In this document: one piece after another, positions 9,203 through 17,020 of the stretch
Layout: every line of letters starts with the position of its first letter
Position numbering within the stretch: the first letter of the stretch is position 1
Assembly: GCA_002707365.1 (NCBI GenBank)
Contig: PAMQ01000014.1
Span: forward strand, 10,638 to 74,637
DNA length: 64,000 nucleotides
Direction: 5' to 3'
From: Trueperaceae bacterium
GTDB lineage: Bacteria > Deinococcota > Deinococci > Deinococcales > Trueperaceae
Made by a program: the position numbers and the translations under genes
The notes under the pieces: generated by a model
Database searches by the model: none
Told to the model about the DNA's origin: nothing
What the model saw: only the letters and a program-made list of their open reading frames with translations

Positions 9203-10294
9203 CTATTTCCAAGTATCAAAAGGATTTGTGGTTGTGCTGAGCGGGAAGGTCACGCGACTACCGGACATATGTGACGCATGAGCGGCCATGGCCCATTCTG
9301 CATGTCGGCGGGCCTCTTTTCCTTCTAGAAGGTCGAATTCGGGAGTTCGTCCCTCAATACGATCGATCATGGACTTTGCCATCCGACGATGGGCATTAAG
9401 CCACTTCAGATCATCTGGTGGCGGTTGGGTAGGTATGACTTCCCAATTTTGGTCGTTAAGAAGCTTCGGGGCAACTTGCGGATGAAAATAGACATCCGGT
9501 GTGCTGCTCATTGGCCCGTCCAGCGAGATGGTCCCCTTGGTTCCGTGTATGTCTATGCGATAGGGGAGTTCCCTATGATGGTCACCTTCGTAGGCTTCAA
9601 AGTCAGCAGCAAAATCATTGAACTGGTAGTACGCCCTAAAACCGTTACCAGCAACAAGACCCATGCCCTCTACGCCATCTTTCAGATCATCAGGCGTTGC
9701 ATCGCGACCGTCTACGGTGATGTGGGCGTGGCACCAAGAAGGATTTCCCCAGACCTGACCAAGGAAATCGAAAAAGTGAGGGTAAAGATCCAAAAACATC
9801 TGATTACCACCATGCGGTCCGTTTCGTCCATAAATCCTAGCGAGTCGTGGTTCTCCGATCTTCCCCTCTTTCAAAAGGGGAATGGCAACGTGCTGGATTG
9901 GAGGATGTCCACGCCACGGGCAGGCAACAATCAAGAGTTTTCCATTAGCATCACAAGCTTTCACCATTCTGTCCACTTCAGCTGGTGTGGCAGCCAGGGG
10001 CTTTTCGATGTAAACGTGCGTACCGATTTCCTGGGATGACAAGACTAAGTCTAAGTGATCGCCTATTTCGCGGGACGCAAAGACAGTGATGTCAGGTTTT
10101 TCCTTCTCCAACATTTCACGGTAGTCAGAGTAGGCAGTTTTCGCACCTGTTCGAACTTGAGCCTCAGCCCGTCCATCGTGGTTGGGATCAGCAAGAGCTA
10201 CGATGTTCGCTCCTTCGACACCAACGAATGCCATGTCCATGAAGTGACCGTAGCGGCCGCGATTTGTGTTTCCGACGATAGCTACTGTTTGCAC
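9203..10294 (-). CDS. Gfo/Idh/MocA family oxidoreductase
   Basis: NAD(P)-dependent sugar or polyol dehydrogenase of 363 residues. The N-terminal Rossmann domain (1-120) has an unusual glycine loop GNTNRGRYG (8-16) instead of GxGxxG; the family signature EKP is at 97-99. The C-terminal half is the alpha/beta substrate and dimer domain. Starts at GTG. It lies next to a second member of the family and a PhyH dioxygenase on the same strand, which suggests a shared catabolic route for a sugar, inositol or a modified carbohydrate. Confidence 0.88.
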   Translation of the reverse strand: MQTVAIVGNTNRGRYGHFMDMAFVGVEGANIVALADPNHDGRAEAQVRTGAKTAYSDYREMLEKEKPDITVFASREIGDHLDLVLSSQEIGTHVYIEKPLAATPAEVDRMVKACDANGKLLIVACPWRGHPPIQHVAIPLLKEGKIGEPRLARIYGRNGPHGGNQMFLDLYPHFFDFLGQVWGNPSWCHAHITVDGRDATPDDLKDGVEGMGLVAGNGFRAYYQFNDFAADFEAYEGDHHRELPYRIDIHGTKGTISLDGPMSSTPDVYFHPQVAPKLLNDQNWEVIPTQPPPDDLKWLNAHRRMAKSMIDRIEGRTPEFDLLEGKEARRHAEWAMAAHASHMSGSRVTFPLSTTTNPFDTWK

Positions 10295-10400
10295 GAACGT
10301 GCTCCGATCATGAACTGGTGACCCAATAATAAGGACATTTGCTTACTTTGTGGCGTAATGTTCTGTTTCTTAACACCGCCTAATATCCAAGTGGCACCCA

Positions 10401-11411
10401 TTATATTGTTACCGCTCTGCGAGTTTCGAATGATTCGTATATAGCGTCGATAGTTCGCATCTGGTTGATACTATCCAGCGGTGGGATGCGGTGATCTGTT
10501 TTGCCGTCTAGAACGTCACAAAGGTGCTCTATTTGCAAGATGAACTGATTGACAGGCGCGAAGTGAAAGAGGTCTGTTTTGTCCTTTGAATTGTACTGTA
10601 ACTGAACCGGAAGATTTTCATTGTTCCAGGCAAGATCTGATTCGATGCTACCTTTGGTACCGAGAATATTGAACTTTTGGCTACGCCAAGTGTCAAAGCC
10701 AACTGTGATTTGAGCAATCCCGTTATTGGGGAAAATTAGTTGGATGTCAGCCCCATCGTCTACCTCTAGGCCTGGGCGTTGGGTAGCCATTACTTCAATA
10801 GCATTGTCCCCGAAAATCCAACGCGCATGGTGGATGTTATAGCAAGCAAGATCGTAAATGCTGCCCCCACCTTTTTCTTGGCTATATCGCCAGTTCAACT
10901 CGGGTTTCCGGGCTGATAAGGGTGCGCCGGAACCCCAGCAAAAGGTGCTAAGAACAGATCTAGGTGAGCCGATAACGCCTGAGCTCAAAAGTTCTTTTGC
11001 TTTGAGATGCATTGGATGATGACGGAACTTGAACGCCTCAGCTATTAGAACATCATTATCTTCAGCTGCCTCGACCAACCTAACTGCTTCTTCAGCTGTC
11101 TGCGTAAACGGTTTCTCGCACAGAATAGCTCTTGGGCGTCTAGATTGAGCAATTTGCCGTCCCACGGATTCGTGGAATTTTCCCCAGGTGCAAATGATGA
11201 CAATATCGATATCTTCTTCCGCTAGCATTTGATCGATATCCAAATACGTGTGTTCAATCTTGAATTGCGATTTGAATCGATCTATAGAGTTTTGCGATAC
11301 ATCACACGCAGCAACAAGATTGACGCGATCTGTTTGTGACATGGCTTTTACATGTGCTCGCGCAATGTTACCCATTCCGACAATTGCAACACGATATTGT
11401 TCTTCAGGCAT
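10401..11411 (-). CDS. Gfo/Idh/MocA family oxidoreductase
   Basis: Second oxidoreductase of this family, 336 residues, with a normal GMGNIA nucleotide loop (12-17) and EKP at 99-101, and a D..C.N.HHARW segment where the family places its catalytic His. It is not close in sequence to the neighbour at 9203-10294, so this is not a recent duplication. It follows the PhyH gene by about 30 nt and is probably co-transcribed with it. Substrate unknown, likely a sugar or cyclitol. Confidence 0.9.
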   Translation of the reverse strand: MPEEQYRVAIVGMGNIARAHVKAMSQTDRVNLVAACDVSQNSIDRFKSQFKIEHTYLDIDQMLAEEDIDIVIICTWGKFHESVGRQIAQSRRPRAILCEKPFTQTAEEAVRLVEAAEDNDVLIAEAFKFRHHPMHLKAKELLSSGVIGSPRSVLSTFCWGSGAPLSARKPELNWRYSQEKGGGSIYDLACYNIHHARWIFGDNAIEVMATQRPGLEVDDGADIQLIFPNNGIAQITVGFDTWRSQKFNILGTKGSIESDLAWNNENLPVQLQYNSKDKTDLFHFAPVNQFILQIEHLCDVLDGKTDHRIPPLDSINQMRTIDAIYESFETRRAVTI

Positions 11412-11444
11412 ATTAGATTATAGTACCCCGGGTTTTCTGAGAAC

Positions 11445-12275
11445 TTAATCCTCTTTGTCACCATAGTGCTGTTTAGTCACAATAGGGTGGAGGGGATGTT
11501 CGAAGGGACCCCCGATTTCTAAACCGTCGTAGGACCCAGCTGGGTTTTCACCTACTCCAGTGAACCTGACATTGTTTGGGATGTAAATGACTGCAAAAGC
11601 TCGACGCGGTTTGTTTGTCTGGTTAGGCCCGGCAAAGTGGAAGTTGCAACTGTGGTGAAAAGTAACTCCCCCTGCTTCGAGTTCGATTGCTTCGGGGTCA
11701 GAAACATCAAAACCACGGTCTCTCATTTTCGCGACAATGTCGTCTTCATCAGATGCTAAATCAATATGTTCCTGAGGACCAAACTTATGGGAACCCGGTA
11801 TGAAGTGTAAGCAACCATTCTCAATAGTGACGTCGTCTACCGCAATCCATGCACTGAATGAATTAACTGGATCCATTGGCCAGTACGGTGCGTCTTGATG
11901 CCAGTTTGTTTGACGGCTTTCTTGTCCACCCGGCTTCACCATTGCGTGATCAATGTAAATACGGATGTGTTCAGCCTGAGAGAGGCAACGACCTGTTTCT
12001 GCAAGTCGTTTGGAGAAAGCGAACTCTTTTGCTGCTGGTGAGTCGACCCAAAGGTTGATCATTTGGTTAAAGACCTTTTCGGACTCCTTGCCATAGTATC
12101 TACCACCTTGTTCCGCTCCCAGAATGCGGTCCCGGTTTTCTGCCACAGCATGATCAATAGCAATTCGCAGCTGGGTCATCTCGGTTTTGTAGAAAAAATT
12201 CTTGTAATGGATAAAGCCCTGCGTTTGGTACGTTGCAATATCTTCTTTGGAGACACTCGCATTTAGGGTTCGCAT
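11445..12275 (-). CDS. Phytanoyl-CoA dioxygenase (PhyH) family protein
   Basis: Fe(II)/2-oxoglutarate dioxygenase of 276 residues. Iron ligands H126 and D128 are in NWHQDAPYW, the distal His is in NFHFAGPN (H213) and the 2-oxoglutarate Arg is in KPRRA (224-225), so it should be active. Members act on small lipids, metabolites and compatible solutes (ectoine hydroxylase is one), so the substrate is open. GGGAGG stands before the ATG. First gene of a probable operon with the Gfo/Idh/MocA gene below it. Confidence 0.9.
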   Translation of the reverse strand: MRTLNASVSKEDIATYQTQGFIHYKNFFYKTEMTQLRIAIDHAVAENRDRILGAEQGGRYYGKESEKVFNQMINLWVDSPAAKEFAFSKRLAETGRCLSQAEHIRIYIDHAMVKPGGQESRQTNWHQDAPYWPMDPVNSFSAWIAVDDVTIENGCLHFIPGSHKFGPQEHIDLASDEDDIVAKMRDRGFDVSDPEAIELEAGGVTFHHSCNFHFAGPNQTNKPRRAFAVIYIPNNVRFTGVGENPAGSYDGLEIGGPFEHPLHPIVTKQHYGDKED

Positions 12276-12360
12276 GGGCCGACCTCCCAGACAATACTCT
12301 TCTAATCCTAACTAATTTAGGAGAGAAAATGTTTTGACAGCGCCGGAAATTTATTAATTA

Positions 12361-12386
12361 CATTAGTGCCCAATAATGGGCTAATG
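12361..12386 (-). terminator. Stem-loop after the GH32-like gene
   Basis: Read on the minus strand, CATTAGCCCA and its near complement form a hairpin with a TTAT loop and one bulge, about 55 nt after the stop of the GH32-like gene. An AT-rich tract follows but not a clean U run, so termination is plausible and not certain. Confidence 0.35.
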
Positions 12387-12439
12387 ACGAGAAGAAGATG
12401 CTCCCTAACTAGTTATTCATGTAGGTACGGCCCTAGCTT

Positions 12440-14167
12440 TTATAAAGAGTATTGGCGATCATTAGTTGTAGGGGAATCTTCCCAAGCGGAACCAAGATGA
12501 TGGATGCGAAGATACGTGATCTTTATCTCACCTTTAGTAGACTTTAATTTTATTGCGGTATCTTTTGCTTCTGGGAAGATAACCTTGGGAATATAAACGC
12601 GACCATCGTTTCCGTAAATCTCAATAGATGTCCTGTCCAGCAATATTCGAAGGTTTATCGATCCTTCAATCGGAAACAACTTTGCGGAAACCCCACAAGC
12701 TGACAATGTTTGTTCCTGCGCGTCGTATGACACTTGTGCACCGCGAATCAGGAAAAGAATCGTTGAGGCCTTAAGCGGTTCAAATTCAATTTCTAAATCA
12801 AGAAGATTGGCCTGGATGTTGCGTAGGAGATCATCATTTTCCGAGAGATTAAAATCTGTCCATTGATGCGTCTCCTTCCGAAGCCCTTCTAGCTCCCTAA
12901 TAGGATTCATTCTCAAGCGAGGGCCGCAATTTGTTGAGTGGAGAGTGAGTTCTGATGGAATTGTCATTTGTTGGTTGAAGGCCATGCCAGGATATGTTTC
13001 GTAATTGCGCATCCAAGCAATTTGTACACGTCGATCTCTTGGCATGTTATGCCACGTCATAGTGCCGTAATAATCTCCTTGAATAACTAGGGATGAAATC
13101 CGATCATCGGTTGTAGCTGATTTACCATAAAGCGTGTAAAAGGTAGTGCCGTCAAAATCTCCTACGATGTAACTTCCGTCAATTAATATCATTACCCATT
13201 TCTTGTTGTGCGGGTTTTGATCAACGGGTAGTTCGAAGAAGTCAACGCAACCACACAGCTCGTCACCCCAGCCATCCTGTTCTACCCTACTTTCGAATCG
13301 CCACTCCGTGAGGTTTGAAGAGCTGTAGAAGCCAACGCACCGACGTTTCTCTCCGCTGGAGTTGATGAAGAAGTCGTAAGTAGGAGCAACCCATCGTTTT
13401 GTGGGTTCGTGCCAGAAAGGCCTGGGGGTATCGATTCTTGCGCCCTCATGATTAAGGACAGGATTGAGTTCGTAATCCGTGAATGTTCGACCTCTGTCGT
13501 TTGAATAGGCTAAACACAAGCCGATCTCAGTTCGCAAATAGAAGGCAACCAGAACATCTTCGTCGCCAGTTTTTTTCCTTAATTGGTTTTTACTATCAAT
13601 AAATGTCGCACCCGAGAAGCAAGTACCGGTTTCTGGATTAGGGAAAAGCACTTTCGGTAGTTCCCGCCAACGTATTAAGTCATGGCTAATTGCATGGCCC
13701 CACGTCATATTTCCCCAAGATAAGCCTGTAGGATTGTGTTGGTAGAAAAGGTGGTATTCGCCTTGGTAATAAATTAGGCCGTTTGGATCATTCAACCAAC
13801 CAGTTCGTGATGTGAAATGAAATTGTGGGCGGTATTTTTCTACGAATAAGTCGTTTTTGCTTGGGATAGAATTTGACTGTCTTATTAGGTCAAATCCTTC
13901 TTCAGTCACGTTTAAGCCAGTTATCTCGGCCTGCATACCTCTAAAACATTCGAGGGAGAAGAAGGCATACCAGTCAACGGTATCGATTGTACTTGCTAAG
14001 TTCGTGTTGTACTGAAAAACCACTTCATCGTTAACACGGAGGGACAATTGTCCTTCGGGGCCGTCATTTTGTATAGGGATGATAAGGTATGCGTCGGATA
14101 CAAAAAGACGCTTTTCAAGAAGCAATAACCCATTGTGTTCTCCTGAAAGCTCTTTACGCTCTGTCAT
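12440..14167 (-). CDS. GH32-family-like protein, catalytic residues altered
   Basis: Relative of levanases, invertases and inulinases (GH32, five-blade propeller plus beta-sandwich). There is an N-terminal beta-rich domain of about 100 residues, then the propeller. The nucleophile motif WLNDPNG is intact. The acid/base site WECPDLF is replaced by CGCVDFF, so the catalytic Glu is Gly, and the RDP motif reads RIDTP. It may bind fructans or another sugar without hydrolysis, or have a changed mechanism. No signal peptide is seen. ATG at 14167 is used; a TTG at 14212 would overlap the upstream gene by 20 nt. It faces the PhyH/Gfo genes as part of a sugar module. Confidence 0.8.
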   Translation of the reverse strand: MTERKELSGEHNGLLLLEKRLFVSDAYLIIPIQNDGPEGQLSLRVNDEVVFQYNTNLASTIDTVDWYAFFSLECFRGMQAEITGLNVTEEGFDLIRQSNSIPSKNDLFVEKYRPQFHFTSRTGWLNDPNGLIYYQGEYHLFYQHNPTGLSWGNMTWGHAISHDLIRWRELPKVLFPNPETGTCFSGATFIDSKNQLRKKTGDEDVLVAFYLRTEIGLCLAYSNDRGRTFTDYELNPVLNHEGARIDTPRPFWHEPTKRWVAPTYDFFINSSGEKRRCVGFYSSSNLTEWRFESRVEQDGWGDELCGCVDFFELPVDQNPHNKKWVMILIDGSYIVGDFDGTTFYTLYGKSATTDDRISSLVIQGDYYGTMTWHNMPRDRRVQIAWMRNYETYPGMAFNQQMTIPSELTLHSTNCGPRLRMNPIRELEGLRKETHQWTDFNLSENDDLLRNIQANLLDLEIEFEPLKASTILFLIRGAQVSYDAQEQTLSACGVSAKLFPIEGSINLRILLDRTSIEIYGNDGRVYIPKVIFPEAKDTAIKLKSTKGEIKITYLRIHHLGSAWEDSPTTNDRQYSL

Positions 14168-14192
14168 GCTAGTAGTTACTCTAGCCGAAAAT

Positions 14193-14633
14193 CTAATCTG
14201 AGATCTTATCAACCATTAAGGGTAAAACTTTTGGCGAGACAGACTGTTTCCACTCCAGGGCATTCAGGTAGGCCCAGAGTAGCGCCTTAGACGCAGAGAC
14301 TAAGCTTGCGCTGTGACGTTGGCCTGCTTGTATGACGCTGGCTTCACTAAGTCCACGAGCGTAGGTGAGTCGCCAGTGCATCTCGTGTCGTGATAGTGCT
14401 CCTTGCACGCAGCTTTGTATAACGGCATATTCAAGGGTTTTATTAGTAGTTTCTTTAAGCTCGTACCAGAACTGCTCACAGGGAGTCTCTAATTTCAGAA
14501 CGTAAGCTGTTCTGTCGTAAACAGAGTCGTGAATAGAGCGGCATATTTCAGGTTCGAGCTCATTCCAGCGCTTAAGAAGACTCTTTAGTGAGTAGTGACT
14601 CTCTTTTGAAGCAGGTATGAATGAGATTGTCAT
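14193..14633 (-). CDS. Unknown protein, last gene of the L33/FAD island
   Basis: A 146-residue soluble protein, rich in Glu, Leu and Ser, with no motif I recognise. It overlaps the FAD oxidoreductase gene by four bases (ATGA), so the two are translationally coupled and probably work together. Helical content is likely high. The downstream GH32-like gene starts just after its stop, and this is where the compositionally distinct island ends. Confidence 0.6.
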   Translation of the reverse strand: MTISFIPASKESHYSLKSLLKRWNELEPEICRSIHDSVYDRTAYVLKLETPCEQFWYELKETTNKTLEYAVIQSCVQGALSRHEMHWRLTYARGLSEASVIQAGQRHSASLVSASKALLWAYLNALEWKQSVSPKVLPLMVDKISD

Positions 14634-15856
14634 GCGGTACTTACGTCCGTAGCATCGGTTAAACCTGCGTCTTGTAGAATGGTACGCATTAACAGCGGAA
14701 GATAAAGCGTTGCGCTAGCTAATGTGTTGGCTGCGTGACCTGCTCTGGTCAGGGCGTGCACGCCCAGCGGGTAGATAGGAGGTAAGTTTTTCCAGCGTCC
14801 GGCGTCGTCCAGGATGGGGTAGTGGCGTGCTATACCGCTCACGATGATGGGCGCTTTATAGTTCCGCGCAGCATCCGTCAAATAGGGCAAGTTGCGCAAT
14901 TTGGGACTTGCGCCTGTGGTCGCCACAAGGTGATCAAAACGCTCGGCTTGCATGCCTTTGGTTGTTTTGTAGGATAACTGCACTTTGCCCCATAATTCTG
15001 TGGCGTATTGAACGCGGGCGTGGTGTAGTACGCGTACACCTATCGCTTTGGCCCTAGCGGCCATGCCCGGCATGGCTGAGGCGGGTATACGGGGCTTTTT
15101 GAGCGAGCGTTTGCGCTCTCGCCAAGATAGCTGGCTAAAAGATTGTATGAACTCTTTTTGAAACCAGAAAGGCGCAAAAGGTAGTTGACGCTCGATAGGG
15201 TTCGAGTAGCGAGACAGTAGTGTAACCTTTGCTCCTGCTTCGGCAAGCTTGATGGCTGCTTCCCAAGTGGCGACGTTACTCGAACCTAGAATCGCTATAT
15301 TGGCATCTTTAAAATCCCCGTTTGCATAGTCGAGCTGAAAAGCGTGGTGTGCCTGCTCCTGTGGTAAATGCTGCCACCAGACGTGCCAGGGTCGGGGGAT
15401 GTATAAGTGGGGTGTAAGCCCGGTAGCTAGCAGTACCACACGGGTGCTGAAGCGGCAGCCGTCAGAGAGATGAACCTGCCAGCCGTGCTGAAGAGGCTTG
15501 AGTTGCGTTACGCTGGCCCCAATGACTTGCTGGTCAGCTTTTGCACGTTTGGCAACGTAGTTAGCGTAGCGCCAGAAGGCGGCGCGAGGAGCGCGCTGTG
15601 ATTCGGTGGTTGTCTCGTTAAAGCGGTCGCAGGAGGCGTCCTGCAAACTGTAAACGTTCGCAAGGGGTTGGCTGCCGTCCTCGTCAACAAAAGCTGTCAT
15701 GGCGCGCTCGGTTTGCCCTAGGCTGAAGTCCAGCTCTCTTGGGCTGCGCAAGAAATCCGTTGCTTGCATTGGCCCGTCCGGGCCGTAAAGCGGTAGCCAA
15801 TGGGGTGCGGGGTCCACCAAGGCATAATTGCCGTTCCCTCGTGCTTGCATCAACAT
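14630..15856 (-). CDS. FAD/NAD(P)-binding oxidoreductase with missing start
   Basis: Flavoprotein of the two-Rossmann type (pyridine nucleotide-disulfide or flavin monooxygenase-like). The second nucleotide fold is clear (AILGSSNVATWEAA) and the ATG motif (LLATG) is present. The first fold, VVGGRGPHGL, lies upstream of the first usable ATG: the same frame stays open to 15970 and reads LDIPITVVGGRGPHGLVLH, but that stretch has no ATG, GTG or TTG. Either a rare start (ATC at 15907) is used, or a base change or frameshift has disabled the start. GC content is visibly higher than in flanking genes. Coupled by ATGA to the next gene. Confidence 0.65.
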   Translation of the reverse strand: MLMQARGNGNYALVDPAPHWLPLYGPDGPMQATDFLRSPRELDFSLGQTERAMTAFVDEDGSQPLANVYSLQDASCDRFNETTTESQRAPRAAFWRYANYVAKRAKADQQVIGASVTQLKPLQHGWQVHLSDGCRFSTRVVLLATGLTPHLYIPRPWHVWWQHLPQEQAHHAFQLDYANGDFKDANIAILGSSNVATWEAAIKLAEAGAKVTLLSRYSNPIERQLPFAPFWFQKEFIQSFSQLSWRERKRSLKKPRIPASAMPGMAARAKAIGVRVLHHARVQYATELWGKVQLSYKTTKGMQAERFDHLVATTGASPKLRNLPYLTDAARNYKAPIIVSGIARHYPILDDAGRWKNLPPIYPLGVHALTRAGHAANTLASATLYLPLLMRTILQDAGLTDATDVSTA

Positions 15857-15909
15857 GTGCAGGACAAGTCCGTGGGGGCCGCGTCCGCCGACTACTGTGA
15901 TGGGGATAT

Positions 15910-16182
15910 CTAACTCGGGAATTGCGCCAACCTCGGTGATAGATGGTTGTGCCGAGAATAGCCAGGTTTGCTAGGGGATGAAGCGTTAAATCCAGCGTCA
16001 AGCTGCGGTGAAACGCGAAAGTCCGCTAGCGTGGCTTCGTAGCTCTGGTGTGTCTTCGGGTTAGTAATGAAGCAGCAAATTGTTGTCCCTTTAACGGTGT
16101 CGAAGGTGACGACCCTACTTTGAACCTCAAAGTTAGATAAGTCTGTGTTTGTCATGAAAGAACGTTCCATCGAAATTGTCAT
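15910..16182 (-). CDS. Unknown 90-residue protein in the L33 operon
   Basis: Small protein whose ATG overlaps the rpmG stop (TAATG), which is strong evidence for translation. The middle (FDTVKGTTICCFITNPKT) is beta-like with a Cys pair; the last 25 residues are of low complexity and may reflect a frameshift, since the flavoprotein frame begins in the same place. It is not any ribosomal protein I know. Context suggests a role in the same stress response as the L33 copy. Confidence 0.5.
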   Translation of the reverse strand: MTISMERSFMTNTDLSNFEVQSRVVTFDTVKGTTICCFITNPKTHQSYEATLADFRVSPQLDAGFNASSPSKPGYSRHNHLSPRLAQFPS

Positions 16183-16346
16183 TAAGCTTTTGTTTCTTTG
16201 AATAGAACGTGTTTGCGCACCACCGGGTCGTATTTGCGGAGTTCTAGCTTTTGTGGGGTGTTGCGCCGGTTCTTTGTTGTGGCGTACGCATAAGCGCTCA
16301 AGCTCGATCGCATGAGAATCTTGATGCGTGGCCCGTTCTTTGCCAT
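16182..16346 (-). CDS. rpmG: 50S ribosomal protein L33, cysteine-free type
   Basis: The 54-residue product reads [15 protein letters not shown], then [19 protein letters not shown] and ends HVLFKETKA, a classic L33. It has no Cys, so it is the zinc-independent form. In many bacteria such a copy is kept in zinc-limitation (Zur) regulons and replaces the zinc-binding L33 to spare zinc. Here it is not beside secE/nusG or tRNA genes but heads an operon with a flavoprotein, behind a perfect palindrome. This makes zinc or oxidative control likely, by inference. Confidence 0.9.
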   Translation of the reverse strand: MAKNGPRIKILMRSSLSAYAYATTKNRRNTPQKLELRKYDPVVRKHVLFKETKA

Positions 16347-16357
16347 GGTTACCCCTA

Positions 16358-16395
16358 TCCTGCCTTATTGAGAATTGTTTCTCAATAAGGCAGGA
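16358..16395. promoter_or_regulatory. Perfect 17-bp inverted repeat, probable operator of the rpmG operon
   Basis: Two perfect 17-base arms (TCCTGCCTTATTGAGAA and its complement) with a TTGT loop end 12 nt before the rpmG start. The core TTGAGAA/TTCTCAA has the size and AT-rich symmetry of Fur/Zur family boxes. No U-run follows on either strand, which argues against a terminator. It could also fold in the 5' leader of the mRNA. Confidence 0.6.
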
Positions 16396-16398
16396 GTA

Positions 16399-16429
16399 AT
16401 ACTAACCTATTAGATGGTCGATGTGTCAA
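16399..16429 (-). promoter_or_regulatory. Candidate promoter of the rpmG operon
   Basis: On the minus strand TTGACA (16424-16429) is a perfect -35 box, and TAGTAT (16399-16404) is a fair -10 box with a 19-nt spacer, slightly long. Transcription would begin within the palindrome at 16358-16395, a typical place for a repressor operator. Confidence 0.4.
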
Positions 16430-17020
16430 CCTAGCGCCAGAAAGCTAGGCTTAATTCAGACCGCTACCTCTCAAAGAACGGCTGCACAGTAATGAAGCCG
16501 AGGCTTACAAAAGAAAGGCAGTAGGTTTTCCAGCTGTCGTTACTCTGGAGAGCTGCATTTGGATAGCACTTATCGATAATTATTCTCAAAAGGGACAAAT
16601 GTTTGTGGCATTTATCTGTAGAAACTGGAGCTATGAAACGTGATACTTCACACCGCCGGGCCTTAAGGCAAGCTTTGGAAGCTACACGGGGCCACCTAGT
16701 TCCCAGGTGGCTTTAAGGTACAAGACCATGAGTTGACTCTCTACGGACGTTATCCTACCTACCAAGCAGCTTAGATTTCGCGGAGTATCGATACGTTGAT
16801 CGTGAGTCGTGATGTGAGAGGATCTCATGTTCTCTTGCGTATCCAATATCGGTAACAAAGGTAGTGAGTAAAGTACACACGTCTCTGGGCGTCATCAACA
16901 AACACCAAAAGAATGTTAAGAGAAGAATTAGTTGCTGGTACTTATATTAGGCTAATCGATTTTATGCATCGGCACGGAAAACCTCGTTAAAAGCAAATTA
17001 GATATTTGGGCCCAGCCTGC
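16430..17020. other. Intergenic region between the HAD gene and the rpmG operon
   Basis: No convincing gene. It holds a hairpin at 16691-16711 (GCCACCT / AGGTGGC, seven-base loop) followed by TTTAAG, a possible 27-codon frame at 16633-16716 with a poor ribosome site, and copy A of the dispersed repeat (16883-16935). Confidence 0.5.
16883..16935 (-). repeat. Dispersed repeat, copy A
   Basis: On the minus strand this contains CTTAACATTCTTTTGGTGTT followed by TGTTGATGACGCCCAGAG. It matches copies at 27380-27449 and 32319-32360, and shares the upstream GCAACTAA and TTCTTC words with the second copy, with a 12-base gap. It begins about 85 nt after the HAD gene stop. Substitutions fall mostly at every third base of the frame reading LVFVDDAQ. 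Confidence 0.5.

Noticed and set aside
9389-10039. Long 216-codon open frame on the plus strand
   Set aside because: It lies antisense to a well-supported Gfo/Idh/MocA gene and shows no family features or ribosome site.
16358-16395. Palindrome before rpmG as a Rho-independent terminator
   Set aside because: No U-run on either strand, and it sits between a promoter and the start of the operon.
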